From NCBI GenBank assembly GCA_964477875.1, contig CAYZFR010000037.1:1-26799 (forward strand): DNA of 26,799 nt. The letters run 5' to 3'. Origin of the DNA: Kuafuiihalomonas sp964477875. Lineage in GTDB: Bacteria; Myxococcota; Kuafuiibacteriia; Kuafuiibacteriales; Kuafuiibacteriaceae. The position numbers and the translations under genes are program-made. Shown piece by piece: positions 7,728-16,287 of the stretch. How positions within the stretch are numbered: the stretch's first letter is position 1; every line of letters begins with the position of its first letter. The notes below the pieces were generated by a model. It made no database searches and was not told the DNA's origin. It saw nothing but the letters and a program-made list of their open reading frames with translations.

Positions 7728-8114
7728 TCAGTTGGCGAAGATTCCCGACAGCTTCTCTTCGAGGATCTGGGCGGTGAACGGCTTGATGATGTAGTTATTC
7801 ACACCGGCTGACATGGCCTCGACCACGTTGTCCTTCTCGGCCTCCGCCGTGACCATGAGAAAGGGCACCTCCTTGAGGTTGGGGTCGGCGCGGACTTCCT
7901 TGAGGAGCTCGATGCCGGTCTTCACCGGCATGTTCCAGTCGGAGATCACCAGACCGTAGTCGTTCTCGCGGAGCGCATCCAACGCGGCGGCACCGTTCTC
8001 GGCCTCGTCCACGTTCGTGTAGCCCAGCTGCTTGAGGATGTTCTTCACGATCCGTCGCATGGTCGAAAAGTCGTCCACGGACAGGATGCGAATGTCTTTG
8101 CTCGGCAGACTCAT
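7728..8114 (-). CDS. cheY: Chemotaxis response regulator CheY
   Basis: CheY-P binds FliM and FliN and changes motor rotation. It is a single receiver domain of 128 residues. The acidic pair D14/D15, the phospho-acceptor D59 (ISDWNMP), T89 and K111 (KPF) are all present. N-terminal STMRRIVKNILKQLGY is typical of chemotaxis CheY. The ATG at 8114 is chosen because it gives the canonical domain boundary and has GGGATGG upstream; the longer open frame upstream is a shadow of fliA. It sits between fliA and cheZ, 35 bases after fliA. Confidence 0.97.
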   Translation of the reverse strand: MSLPSKDIRILSVDDFSTMRRIVKNILKQLGYTNVDEAENGAAALDALRENDYGLVISDWNMPVKTGIELLKEVRADPNLKEVPFLMVTAEAEKDNVVEAMSAGVNNYIIKPFTAQILEEKLSGIFAN

Positions 8115-8149
8115 GGTTCCATCCCTAGGTCGGTCGCTCGAACCAGCAA

Positions 8150-8878
8150 TCAAGCACCGGCGTCCGCGAGCTTCTCTCGGAGCATCTCCACCGTCTTTCG
8201 GAGGATCTGACTGATACGGCTCTGCGTGACTCCCAGCACTTCGCCGATCTCTTGCAGGGTCAGCTCGGCCTCGTAGTAGAGGCCCACCACGAGTCGATTG
8301 CGCTCCGGAAGCTCGGCGAGGGCCTGGGAGAGAAGGTGGACGTGCTCGCCCCACTCCATGGACTCGTGGGCCAAGCCCTCGCTCTGCCACAGACCGTTCA
8401 CCGACATCGACTCCAGGGTCGACGGGTCGAGGACCTCGGGGGGCGCCTTGCGGCTTCTGCTCTGCTGAACCTCTTCGATGCTCATCCCGGTCGCCTCCGC
8501 GACCTCGGCGTCACCGACCGGCGCCCCTCCCACCTTCTCCAGCTCGGTCCGCGACTCGGCCACGGAGCGGGAACGACGGCGCATGCTCCGCGTCAGGTGG
8601 TCGAGGCCGCGCAGTTCGTCGAGGACGGCGCCCTTGATCCGGATTCGAGCGTAGGCCTCGAAGGCGATGCCGCGTTTGTCGTCGTATTTCTGAAGCGCGT
8701 CGAGCAGACCAACCATGCCGGCGCTGAACAGGTACTCCCGGTCCACCGAGGCGGGCATCCGCTCGGATACCTGTCTCACGACTCGATAGACGACCGGCGC
8801 GTACTTGCGGACGGCTTCATCCATCTCGTTGTTGTGGCGGTTGGACTGCTGGGTGTATGCCCTCAGAAGGTTCTGCAT
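8150..8878 (-). CDS. fliA: Flagellar sigma factor FliA (sigma-28)
   Basis: FliA directs RNA polymerase to late flagellar and chemotaxis promoters. The protein has 242 residues. Region 2 spans about residues 24-95 (REYLFSAGMVGLLDALQKYD, AYARIRIKGAVLDELRGLD), region 3 about 100-165, and region 4 about 183-235, with the helix-turn-helix LTLQEIGEVLGVTQSRISQI. The ATG at 8878 is one base after the flhG stop and has GGAGAGG upstream. Two sigma-28 promoters in this window (before flgM and flgF) are its likely targets, and FlgM encoded at 1560-1844 is its likely inhibitor. Confidence 0.97.
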   Translation of the reverse strand: MQNLLRAYTQQSNRHNNEMDEAVRKYAPVVYRVVRQVSERMPASVDREYLFSAGMVGLLDALQKYDDKRGIAFEAYARIRIKGAVLDELRGLDHLTRSMRRRSRSVAESRTELEKVGGAPVGDAEVAEATGMSIEEVQQSRSRKAPPEVLDPSTLESMSVNGLWQSEGLAHESMEWGEHVHLLSQALAELPERNRLVVGLYYEAELTLQEIGEVLGVTQSRISQILRKTVEMLREKLADAGA

Positions 8879-8879
8879 C

Positions 8880-9674
8880 TCAGTTCCTCTCCATGAAGCG
8901 CTTGGCCAGGGCACCGACGCATCGTGCGGCAGCGGAGCTGGGGAACGCCTCCACGAACGGCCGTTGAGAACGCAATGCGCGCTCGACGACCTCGTCTCTG
9001 TATACATAGCCGACGAGTTCAACCTCCACCGACAGGAAGGATCGGCATGCCGATTCGAGACACTCGAAAATCTCTCGGGCTTGAGCGGCGGACTCGACTC
9101 GGTTCACCAAGACCCGATAGCGCACCGAGTCTTGAACGCTTCGCGCGACCTTGATCAGCGCGTAGGCGTCGGTGAGCGAGGTCGTCTCCGGGTTCATGAC
9201 CACCACCGTCTCGTGAGCGAGCGCGACCGATAGGCGTACGTTCCCACCGATCCCGGCGCCAGCGTCGATGATGACGTCGTCGTAGCCGAGCTGGTTCAGT
9301 CTGAGACGCTCGACCCAGCGCACCTGCTGATTCACGTCGAGCTCCGAGAGTTCGACGAGGGCATGACCACCCGGGAGCACATCGAACAAGTCGTCGTAAC
9401 GCAACCTAACCTGCTCCACGGTGTGCGTACCTGCGACGATGTGGCTCGCGTTGAAGTCGCCACCCAGGCCGAGGAGGAGGTTGGCGTTTGCCAGCCCCAG
9501 GTCCGCGTCGACGAGGAGCACCCGGCGACCCGCCCGCGCGAAGCTGGCCGCGATGTTGACCGCCATCTGGGTCTTACCGACCCCGCCCTTGCCGCTGGCG
9601 ACGGTCAGGATCCGGGTCGGCAGGCTGCGCCGGACGGGGACGGAATGTTCGAGGGCTTGAAGTGCTGGCGTCAC
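8880..9674 (-). CDS. flhG: MinD-like ATPase FlhG (FleN/YlxH)
   Basis: FlhG is a ParA/MinD-family ATPase that limits flagellar number and normally stimulates the FlhF GTPase. From a GTG at 9674 overlapping the flhF stop the protein has 264 residues. The deviant Walker A (SGKGGVGKT, residues 27-35), the VDADLGLAN switch I region (55-63) and the switch II IDAGAGI (136-142) are intact. A C-terminal amphipathic stretch (CVGALAKRFMERN) could be the membrane-binding helix. The N-terminal DQAxxLR motif that activates FlhF in other species is not recognisable; only QA in LQALEH remains. The upstream extension of the open frame is an flhF shadow. Confidence 0.95.
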   Translation of the reverse strand: MTPALQALEHSVPVRRSLPTRILTVASGKGGVGKTQMAVNIAASFARAGRRVLLVDADLGLANANLLLGLGGDFNASHIVAGTHTVEQVRLRYDDLFDVLPGGHALVELSELDVNQQVRWVERLRLNQLGYDDVIIDAGAGIGGNVRLSVALAHETVVVMNPETTSLTDAYALIKVARSVQDSVRYRVLVNRVESAAQAREIFECLESACRSFLSVEVELVGYVYRDEVVERALRSQRPFVEAFPSSAAARCVGALAKRFMERN

Positions 9675-10879
9675 GCGACAGACCTTTCCGAGCGAACGAC
9701 GGAGTCCACCATGTGGTCGACGGTGGGTCGGGCGAGGTCGTCCGGAATGCGCGGCCCGAGCGAGAGGTAACCGATGGGCGTGCGGGACCGGCTCGACGCG
9801 CTGAGGACGCGGCCCACCCACGGGGACTCGTCCAGGCGCGTGACCGACATCCGGAGCCGACCAAACATCGAGAAGGCGGTTAGGGTGGTGAAGGTGTCCT
9901 CGGCTGCCTGACTGGCCGGTACGACGGCGTGGACCTCGGCGTCGGGAGCGGAGGCCAGGCTCTCGGCCAGCAGGTCCATGGATCGGGCCGAGTGCGGATT
10001 CACCGAGGAGCTGTCCAAGATGATTGGCTGGCCCTTGGCCCGCTCGGCCAACGCGCGCACGTCGTCGGCCCCGTGGGCTTCGACGTAGCCCAAGCCCAGG
10101 GTTTTGGCGCAGTGGCGAACGATCGCGGTGCCGGAGCCCTTCCGGGGCCGGAGCACACCCAAGACTGGGGGCGCACCGCCGCCGTGGCCGAGGTCGGCAG
10201 CCAGCTTGGCGGCGAGGGTGGTCTTGCCGACCCCGGTCCCACCGGCGAAGACCACCAGACCCGGTCGGACCCGTTCCTCGCTGGGCGCCACCTCGATGCC
10301 CTGCCCGATGAGCGCGCGCAGCTCGGCTTCCAGCAGCCCCTCGTGGTCGGGCACGACCCGGGCGGCGAGGACGGTCAAGATTCGCAGCGCGTCCTCCCTG
10401 GGATAGCCGGCGCCCTTCAGTCGCTCCAGGATGGGGTGCCATCGCTCGGGCATGGAGTGGCCCTGCAGCACCGCGCCGAGAAGCTCGCCTTCGAGGAGGG
10501 TCAGCCGATGGGCGAGGGCGAGGAGATCGCCGTTGGCCCGGCCGCCGGCAGCGAGCTTGGTACGCAGCCGGTGAAGGTCGTCCCGAAAGCTCTCCAGCTG
10601 CTCCAGGTCCAGCCTCGGCGCTGGCGTTCCGGCGACGATGGGCTCCACGCCGCCAGGCGCGGGGGGCGCCGAGGCGGGCTGGGGAGCGACGGCAGCCACG
10701 GGCTGCAGCGCAGCGGCCAGGGGATTGCCATCCCGCGCCACCATCGCCTCCCAGACGATCTTTCCGCTCGAGCTCTTGCGCCGCTTGACCGAGAGGACCA
10801 GCGGGTCACCGCCCATCCGGTTCCTCGCGTCCTCGAGCGCCTTCTGGCGCGTGGCAGCAGTAATGATTTGGACCTGCAT
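9671..10879 (-). CDS. flhF: FlhF-like SRP-family GTPase with altered GTPase motifs
   Basis: FlhF places flagella, usually at the pole. The protein has 402 residues: the N-terminal basic part begins VQIITAATRQKALEDARN, a Pro/Ala-rich linker covers about 55-90, then N and G domains. The P-loop is present (GGTGVGKTT, 213-221, with Gly for the usual Pro). The G4-like TRLDE (347-351) and the FlhF-type PIGYLSLGPRIPDDL (368-382) are clear. In contrast DTYR is not found (that region reads LRPRKGS, 243-249) and DTAGR is replaced by DSSSVNPHS (289-297). Nucleotide hydrolysis may therefore be lost or changed. The ATG at 10879 with GGAAGAG upstream is preferred over one 24 bases earlier. Position between flhA and flhG supports the name. 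Confidence 0.93.
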   Translation of the reverse strand: MQVQIITAATRQKALEDARNRMGGDPLVLSVKRRKSSSGKIVWEAMVARDGNPLAAALQPVAAVAPQPASAPPAPGGVEPIVAGTPAPRLDLEQLESFRDDLHRLRTKLAAGGRANGDLLALAHRLTLLEGELLGAVLQGHSMPERWHPILERLKGAGYPREDALRILTVLAARVVPDHEGLLEAELRALIGQGIEVAPSEERVRPGLVVFAGGTGVGKTTLAAKLAADLGHGGGAPPVLGVLRPRKGSGTAIVRHCAKTLGLGYVEAHGADDVRALAERAKGQPIILDSSSVNPHSARSMDLLAESLASAPDAEVHAVVPASQAAEDTFTTLTAFSMFGRLRMSVTRLDESPWVGRVLSASSRSRTPIGYLSLGPRIPDDLARPTVDHMVDSVVRSERSVA

Positions 10880-10895
10880 CTCGGCTCTTCCAGGT

Positions 10896-12959
10896 CTAAG
10901 CACTTACCGTGCCGACCACCTCCAACTCACTGCGCCGGTCGATCTCCTGCAGCGCCACCACCGGAACGTCGGGAAGGTTGGAGCGCAGAAGCTCGTACAA
11001 GGGCCTTCTCAGGTCGTTGGAGACCAGCAAACAGGGGTTTCGGGAGGCCGTCGTCGTGCGCTTGACGATGTCGGCGGTTTGACTGACGAGCTGTTGAAAG
11101 GTCGACGGCTCCGGCGCGAGCCCGCCGTCGGGCGTGAGGCTCGAACGCAGATTCAGCTCCAGCTTCCGGTCCAGGACCACGGCGGCGATGGAGCCTCCCT
11201 CCCCGGCCAGCTGGCTGGTGATCTGCCTGGAGAGAGCGCTGCGGGCAGCTTCGGCCAGAGCCCTGGGATCCTTGGTCCGAACCACGGCGTTGGCCACCGC
11301 CTCCAGGATCACGCGCAGGTTGCGAATCGAGACTCGCTCTCGCAATAGAGCCTGCAGCACCTCCACCAACTCGCCGAGCGAGAGCTTGTCGGGGATGAGC
11401 TCCTCCACCAGCTTTGGCGAGGCTTCGCGAACGAAGTTGAGGAGCTCGTGGACCTGGTCCCGACCGACCAGCTGATCCGAGTTGGCGCGGAGCACCTCGG
11501 CCATGTGGGTGCTGACGACGGTGGACGGATCCACCACGGTGAGTCCCATCGACTCCGCCCGGTCCTTGGCGTCCTCCTTGATCCACCAAGCGGGGAGATT
11601 GAACACCGGCTCCTTCGTCTCGATGCCGTCGGGGAAGGACTGAACCCCCGCCGAATCAATGGCGAGCAGCCGGTCGGCCAATACCTCGCCCTGTCCCACC
11701 GTGATGCCGAACAGCTTGATCGCATACTGCCCGGAGCCCAGCTGGAGATTGTCCAGAACCCGAACCGGCGGGACGATCACGCCCAGCTCCTTCGCCAGCT
11801 GTTTGCGCAGCTTCTTGATTCGCTCGGGGACGTCGCCTCCGCGGTCCGAGTCGACCATGGGGAGGAGGCCGTAGCCGACCTCCAGCGACAGGGTCTCGAC
11901 CTTCAGAGCCTCCACCAGCGAAGCCTCTTCGTCCGCCGGCTCCTCGGGCTCGGTGTCGGCTTCTTGGGTCTCCTCGCCGGCGGGCTGGAAGCGGACGGCG
12001 CCGTAGAGCATCGCGACCGACAGAACCAGGAAGGGGAACAAGGGCAGCCCGGGCAGGAGTCCGATGACGAAGAGGAAGGCGGAAGCGATGGCGAGGACGT
12101 TCCGGCTACCGAGCATCTGACTGACCAGCTGCTTGCCGAACTCACTCTTTCCGGACGCCCGAGAAATGGCTAGACCGGCCGCGGTCGAGACCAGGAGAGC
12201 GGGCATCTGAGACACGAGGCCGTCGCCGATGGTCAGGGCCGGATAGGTGGAGGCGGCCTCGGCGAAAGTGCGATTTTGCTGAAACACTCCCACTGCCAGG
12301 CCACCGATGAGGTTGATGCCGGTGACGATCAGACCCGCCACCGCATCGCCGCGGACGAACTTGCTGGCGCCATCCATGGCGCCGTAGAAATTCGCCTGCT
12401 CTTCCACTTCGCGCCTGCGCTCCCGAGCCTGGACGTCGTCGATGGCCCCCGCGCTGAGCTCGGCGTCGATCGCCATTTGCTTTCCGGGCATGGCGTCGAG
12501 GGTGAAGCGCGCCGCCACTTCGGCGATTCGCCCCGAGCCCTTGGTGATGACCACGAAGTTTATGACGACCAAGGTCAGGAAGATGATGAAGCCAACGCCG
12601 ATGTTGCCCCCCACCACGAAGTTGCTGAAAGAGTTGATGATGTTGCCGGCGGCGTCGGGCCCTTCGTGACCTCGCAGAAGGATGAGTCGGGTCGACGCGA
12701 TGTTGAGCGACAGGCGGAGCAAGGTCGCGATCAGCAGGAGGGCCGGAAAAATCGAAAAGTCGGTTGGCCGCTCGCTGAAAAGCGCGGTCAAGAAGACCAC
12801 CAAGGATATGGCGATGCTCGTGGTCAGCAACAGGTCGAGCAGCAGTGGCGGGATCGGCACCATCAAGAGGACGACGATCCCCAAGGAGGCCACGCCCACC
12901 AAGACCTCGGTCGTCATCAGTTCCCGGGGCATCCGGGCCAGTGCGGTCATCGTACTCAT
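10896..12959 (-). CDS. flhA: Flagellar export gate protein FlhA
   Basis: FlhA is the largest inner-membrane protein of the flagellar type III export gate. It has 687 residues. Residues about 15-330 contain the eight membrane segments and the cytoplasmic FHIPEP-region loop, with ARFTLDAMPGKQMAIDAEL and the GAMDGASKFVRGDA motif. The C-terminal half (about 340-687) is the cytosolic substrate- and chaperone-docking domain, with LARE-type elements replaced by VRVLDNLQL and AYAIKL-like GQYAIKLFG. The ATG overlaps the flhB stop (ATGA). The linker around residues 330-350 is very acidic. Length and motifs agree with the family. Confidence 0.97.
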   Translation of the reverse strand: MSTMTALARMPRELMTTEVLVGVASLGIVVLLMVPIPPLLLDLLLTTSIAISLVVFLTALFSERPTDFSIFPALLLIATLLRLSLNIASTRLILLRGHEGPDAAGNIINSFSNFVVGGNIGVGFIIFLTLVVINFVVITKGSGRIAEVAARFTLDAMPGKQMAIDAELSAGAIDDVQARERRREVEEQANFYGAMDGASKFVRGDAVAGLIVTGINLIGGLAVGVFQQNRTFAEAASTYPALTIGDGLVSQMPALLVSTAAGLAISRASGKSEFGKQLVSQMLGSRNVLAIASAFLFVIGLLPGLPLFPFLVLSVAMLYGAVRFQPAGEETQEADTEPEEPADEEASLVEALKVETLSLEVGYGLLPMVDSDRGGDVPERIKKLRKQLAKELGVIVPPVRVLDNLQLGSGQYAIKLFGITVGQGEVLADRLLAIDSAGVQSFPDGIETKEPVFNLPAWWIKEDAKDRAESMGLTVVDPSTVVSTHMAEVLRANSDQLVGRDQVHELLNFVREASPKLVEELIPDKLSLGELVEVLQALLRERVSIRNLRVILEAVANAVVRTKDPRALAEAARSALSRQITSQLAGEGGSIAAVVLDRKLELNLRSSLTPDGGLAPEPSTFQQLVSQTADIVKRTTTASRNPCLLVSNDLRRPLYELLRSNLPDVPVVALQEIDRRSELEVVGTVSA

Positions 12960-14026
12960 TTACGGGCTCCTCGCCGCCGATAGACGATGGCGAGCAGCTT
13001 CGCGACCGGCTTGAAGAGCTCGGTCGGTACGCTGTCGCCCTCTTTGACCAGCGCGTGAAGCGCGCGGGCGAGCGGCTTGTCTTCGATTACGGGGACGCCG
13101 TGCTCTCGCGCGATCTCCTTGATGCGCCGAGCTCGGAAATCGAGGCCTTTGGCGACCACTACCGGACTCGAGTCCTGATGGCGCCAATAGCGTAGCGCGA
13201 CCGCGTAGTGGGTCGGGTTCGTGGCGACGACGCTGGCGGACTTCACGTCCTCGACAAGGCGCCGCCTCGAAGCCTCGGCTGCTTTTCGCTTCTGGGCGGC
13301 TTTTACATGCGGATTTCCCTCCGTCTCCTTCATGTCGTCCTTCACCTCTTGCTTGCTCATCATGAGCTTTTGCTCATGGCGGAAGCGGGTCCAGAGAAGG
13401 TCGAGGAGGGCGATGAGGACGAGCGCCGACGTCACGCGGAAGGCGACGGTAGAAGCAACTTCGAGCATGCGAACCGCCAAGTTGGCGGGTGGATTGACGA
13501 GAAGCTGATGAAAGCGGATCGGCTGATCGCGCAGCGACCAGAGCGCGAGCGCGATGATCCCGAGTCCCTTGGCCAGGTTCTTGCCGAGATTCACCAAGAT
13601 CTCGACCGAGAAGACGCGCTTGAGCCAGTTCCGCGGATCGAGGCGCTTCGCCTTGGGCGCGATCAGCTCCGCGTTCGGTTGAAAGCCGACCTGCGCGACG
13701 CCGAGGCCAGTCCCCACCACCAAGATGGCGCCCGCGATCGGTCCCAGAAGCGCGAAGACGCGTCCGAGGGCGGCGCGGACCACGCTGGCCGCCTCCCCCA
13801 CTTCGAGGACCCGGGGAATCGGCGTCGAGAAGCCCTCCTGGAACTGGCGCAGGGCGAGGCTCGCCGTCCAGGGGAGGACGAGAACCATGGCCGAGGTCAG
13901 CACGACGAGGCTCCCCGCGATCCCGACCTCCTGGGAGACGGCGACCTGCCCCTCCTTGCGGGCCTTGTCCCGCCTTTGTGGGGTAGGTTGTTCGGTCTTT
14001 TCCGCGCCGCCGCCGTTCTCTGCCAT
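12956..14026 (-). CDS. flhB: Flagellar export switch protein FlhB
   Basis: FlhB controls the export switch from rod/hook to filament substrates. The protein has 356 residues. The N-terminus has EKTEQPTPQRRDKARKEGQV, followed by four membrane segments within about 35-215. The cytoplasmic domain carries the autocleavage motif NPTH at residues 270-273, followed by YAVALRY. Self-cleavage between Asn and Pro is expected. The ATG is five bases after the fliR stop; GGTGA lies upstream. Its stop overlaps flhA. Confidence 0.97.
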   Translation of the reverse strand: MAENGGGAEKTEQPTPQRRDKARKEGQVAVSQEVGIAGSLVVLTSAMVLVLPWTASLALRQFQEGFSTPIPRVLEVGEAASVVRAALGRVFALLGPIAGAILVVGTGLGVAQVGFQPNAELIAPKAKRLDPRNWLKRVFSVEILVNLGKNLAKGLGIIALALWSLRDQPIRFHQLLVNPPANLAVRMLEVASTVAFRVTSALVLIALLDLLWTRFRHEQKLMMSKQEVKDDMKETEGNPHVKAAQKRKAAEASRRRLVEDVKSASVVATNPTHYAVALRYWRHQDSSPVVVAKGLDFRARRIKEIAREHGVPVIEDKPLARALHALVKEGDSVPTELFKPVAKLLAIVYRRRGARK

Positions 14027-14031
14027 TCAGC

Positions 14032-14760
14032 TCACCCGAAGAGGAGACGACCGACCAGCTCCAGCTGCTCGGCGAGGGCGCGAGTCACGAGCCCTCCGAA
14101 GGAGTGAAGAGAGGCAAAAAAACCCACGATGCCGGCCGAGACGGTGAGGGCCGGTCCCTCGACGAGCAGGTTCAGGGTGGGTACCGCCCGGGCCAGGACG
14201 GCCAGCACCACCTGCGCGCAGAAAACCGCCGCGATCATGGGAGCGGCGGTCATCAGTCCGAGGACGAAGAAGCGGCTGCCCTCCCTGCTGGCCACCAGGA
14301 GCGGGTCGAAGCGAAGCTCGGCCTCACCGGCCGGCATGAGCTCCAAGAAGCGGTGGAGGAAGGCGAGCAGCCGCGCCGGTCCGTCTCCGAGGGCGAACAG
14401 CCCCAGCACCAGGAAGGTAAAGGCGCTTCCCAGGAGCGTTATCTGACTCTCCAGAGGATTGAAGAAGCCGATCGAAGCGAGCCCCATCTGGGTGCCCGCC
14501 GCCTCCCCGCCGAAGGTGAAGGCCTGCACCACGACTCGGATGAGGAAGCCAGCCACCAGCCCGAGCAAGACCTCGAGGATCATCGCGGACACCCCGAGGA
14601 CGGGGGCTGGACCCGGGCTGGTGAGGCTCCAGGCCAGGGTGCCGGCGAGGACGACCTTCACCGGTCCGGGGGTGGTCAGACCCGGGAAAGGCATGACGAC
14701 GAAGAAGGCGCCCAGCCGCAGAAACGCGTAGAAGATCGCCTCCAGGCTGACGCCATCCAT
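14032..14760 (-). CDS. fliR: Flagellar export gate protein FliR
   Basis: FliR is part of the FliPQR export channel. From the ATG at 14760, which overlaps the fliQ stop by one base, the protein has 242 residues with about six hydrophobic segments. Recognisable elements are FLRLGAFFVVMPFPG near the N-terminus, GEAAGTQMGLA (about residues 85-95), and ARAVPTLNLLVEGPALTV near residue 190. The longer open frame upstream is a shadow of fliQ and has no hydrophobic start. The order fliP-fliQ-fliR-flhB is the usual one. Confidence 0.95.
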   Translation of the reverse strand: MDGVSLEAIFYAFLRLGAFFVVMPFPGLTTPGPVKVVLAGTLAWSLTSPGPAPVLGVSAMILEVLLGLVAGFLIRVVVQAFTFGGEAAGTQMGLASIGFFNPLESQITLLGSAFTFLVLGLFALGDGPARLLAFLHRFLELMPAGEAELRFDPLLVASREGSRFFVLGLMTAAPMIAAVFCAQVVLAVLARAVPTLNLLVEGPALTVSAGIVGFFASLHSFGGLVTRALAEQLELVGRLLFG

Positions 14761-15032
14761 CACTGCAGTCCGATCTGGGCCATGCCCTCGGTGACGGCCA
14801 CGAAGATGGACACCATTCGGTCCACCCCCCACGGGAACAGCCACGCGCCGAGCGCGCCGACGGCGAGCGCCTTGGGGACGAAGGTCAGCGTCGGCTCGTT
14901 GACCTGAGTAGCGGCTTGAAGGGCGCCGACCGTGATGCCGACCAACATCCCCATCGCCAACAGGGGCGCCATGACCTGCGCACCGGTGAAGATGGCCATC
15001 TTCAGAAGGCCGATCGCGAAGTCCTGATTCAC
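14760..15032 (-). CDS. fliQ: Flagellar export gate protein FliQ
   Basis: FliQ is a small subunit of the FliPQR channel. It has 90 residues and two hydrophobic helices. The family signature GALQAATQVNEPTLTFVPK lies at residues 36-54. The GTG start is one base after the fliP stop, with GGAG upstream inside fliP. Its stop overlaps the fliR ATG by one base. Confidence 0.95.
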   Translation of the reverse strand: MNQDFAIGLLKMAIFTGAQVMAPLLAMGMLVGITVGALQAATQVNEPTLTFVPKALAVGALGAWLFPWGVDRMVSIFVAVTEGMAQIGLQ

Positions 15033-15033
15033 A

Positions 15034-15687
15034 TCAAACTCCGAAGGTGCGTGTCAGCGCACCGATCGTCATCGCCCAGCCGTCGGCCAGCACGAAGATC
15101 AGGATCTTGAAGGGCAAGGAGATCGCGGTGGGCGGGAGCATGATCATGCCCAGCGCGTTGAGAAGCGCCGCCGTCGCCAAGTCGATGACCAAGAAGGGGA
15201 TGAAGAGGAGGAAGCCGATCGAGAAGGCGACTCGAAGCTCGCTGGTGATGAAGGAGGGGACGAGGATGCGGAGGGGAACGTCTTCGGGTCCTTCAAAGGC
15301 CTCCGCACCGGCGAGGTTCGCCATCAGAGCGAGATCCTCGCCTCGGGTTTGCTCCAGCATGAAGCTCTTGAAGGGGGCGACCGCCTTCTCGGCCGCCTCC
15401 ATCTCGACGATCTGCCCCTCCATGTACGGCTTCACGCCTTTCTCGATGGCGACGTCGACCACGTCTCCCATCACGAACCAGGTCAGAAAGAGCGAAAGCC
15501 CGATCAAAACCTGGTTCGGTGGCATCTGCGCCAGGCCAATGGCGTTGCGCAAGAAGCCCATGACGACGACGATCCGCAGGAAGGCCGTCATCGACAGGAT
15601 GATCCCCGGCAAGAAGGTCATCACCGTCAGGAAGACGAGGACCCTCAGCGGCGCTCCGCTGGAGAGCTGTTCGACGACACCGTCCAT
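15034..15687 (-). CDS. fliP: Flagellar export gate protein FliP
   Basis: FliP is the main subunit of the export channel. The ATG at 15687 gives 217 residues and has AGGAGA nine bases upstream, so it is preferred over an earlier start at 15765 that overlaps fliO. Family motifs are VFLTVMTFLPGIILSMTAFL (residues about 18-37), FLRNAIGLAQMPPNQVLIGL, and the C-terminal ITSELRVAFSIGFLLFIPF and LPFKILIFVLADGW. The cleavable signal peptide and short periplasmic lead seen in E. coli FliP (245 residues) are absent, which accounts for the shorter length. Confidence 0.95.
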   Translation of the reverse strand: MDGVVEQLSSGAPLRVLVFLTVMTFLPGIILSMTAFLRIVVVMGFLRNAIGLAQMPPNQVLIGLSLFLTWFVMGDVVDVAIEKGVKPYMEGQIVEMEAAEKAVAPFKSFMLEQTRGEDLALMANLAGAEAFEGPEDVPLRILVPSFITSELRVAFSIGFLLFIPFLVIDLATAALLNALGMIMLPPTAISLPFKILIFVLADGWAMTIGALTRTFGV

Positions 15688-15715
15688 GGTTCGATTCTCC
15701 TGGGCTCGCTCGGGC

Positions 15716-16285
15716 TCAAAGAGCCCGCAGCTCGTCGTAGGCCCGCCGGCGGTCGCGGCGGCCATTGGACTTGACGAGCTCGTTCTTCACCATCGACGCG
15801 AAGACCTCGTCCGGATCTTCTTCTTCTACGGATTGACCGGCTGGCGGCGGCGGCTCGATTTTGGGACCCGCGAAGGCGCCGAGGCTGAACAGCCCCTGGG
15901 GTGTGGCGCCGACGAGCACGTTCTGCCCCCCGACCGCGACCAGAAGCAGCCGTTGGCCCTTGCCGATCCAAACCGACTCCTGAACCGCCAGCTCCTGGCT
16001 GTTGCCCTCCAACCATCCCTGGCGCCGGCCGCGCCGGATGACGAAGGCGGCCACGAAGGCGAGACCGGCCAGGACCAAGGAGATGGCCCCGAACTGGTAG
16101 TAGCTGCTCCGATCGAAGACCGCCGGTTCGGCGGGCTTCTCGGCTGCGATGGCGTTGGCCTGCTCGACCTTCGAAGCGAGGGCGGCCGCGAGGCGGGCCT
16201 CGGCGGAGACCGGTTTCTGTTCGGCCCGAGCGAGACCGCTCGTGGCAAGGCCCAGAGCCAGAGTGAGGGCGAATGATGTCTTCAT
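15716..16285 (-). CDS. fliO: Flagellar export assembly protein FliO
   Basis: FliO helps the FliP channel to assemble. The 189-residue protein begins with a probable signal peptide (MKTSFALTLALGLATSGLARA). A single membrane segment follows at about residues 62-84 (FGAISLVLAGLAFVAAFVI) with a basic RRGRR after it. A FliO-type beta-rich core comes next (VQESVWIGKGQRLLLVAVGG, QNVLVGATPQGLFSLG). The tail is acidic, then basic. The ATG is two bases after the fliN stop, with AAAGGAAG upstream. FliO is poorly conserved; position between fliN and fliP and the core motif support the call. Confidence 0.9.
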   Translation of the reverse strand: MKTSFALTLALGLATSGLARAEQKPVSAEARLAAALASKVEQANAIAAEKPAEPAVFDRSSYYQFGAISLVLAGLAFVAAFVIRRGRRQGWLEGNSQELAVQESVWIGKGQRLLLVAVGGQNVLVGATPQGLFSLGAFAGPKIEPPPPAGQSVEEEDPDEVFASMVKNELVKSNGRRDRRRAYDELRAL

Positions 16286-16287
16286 CT

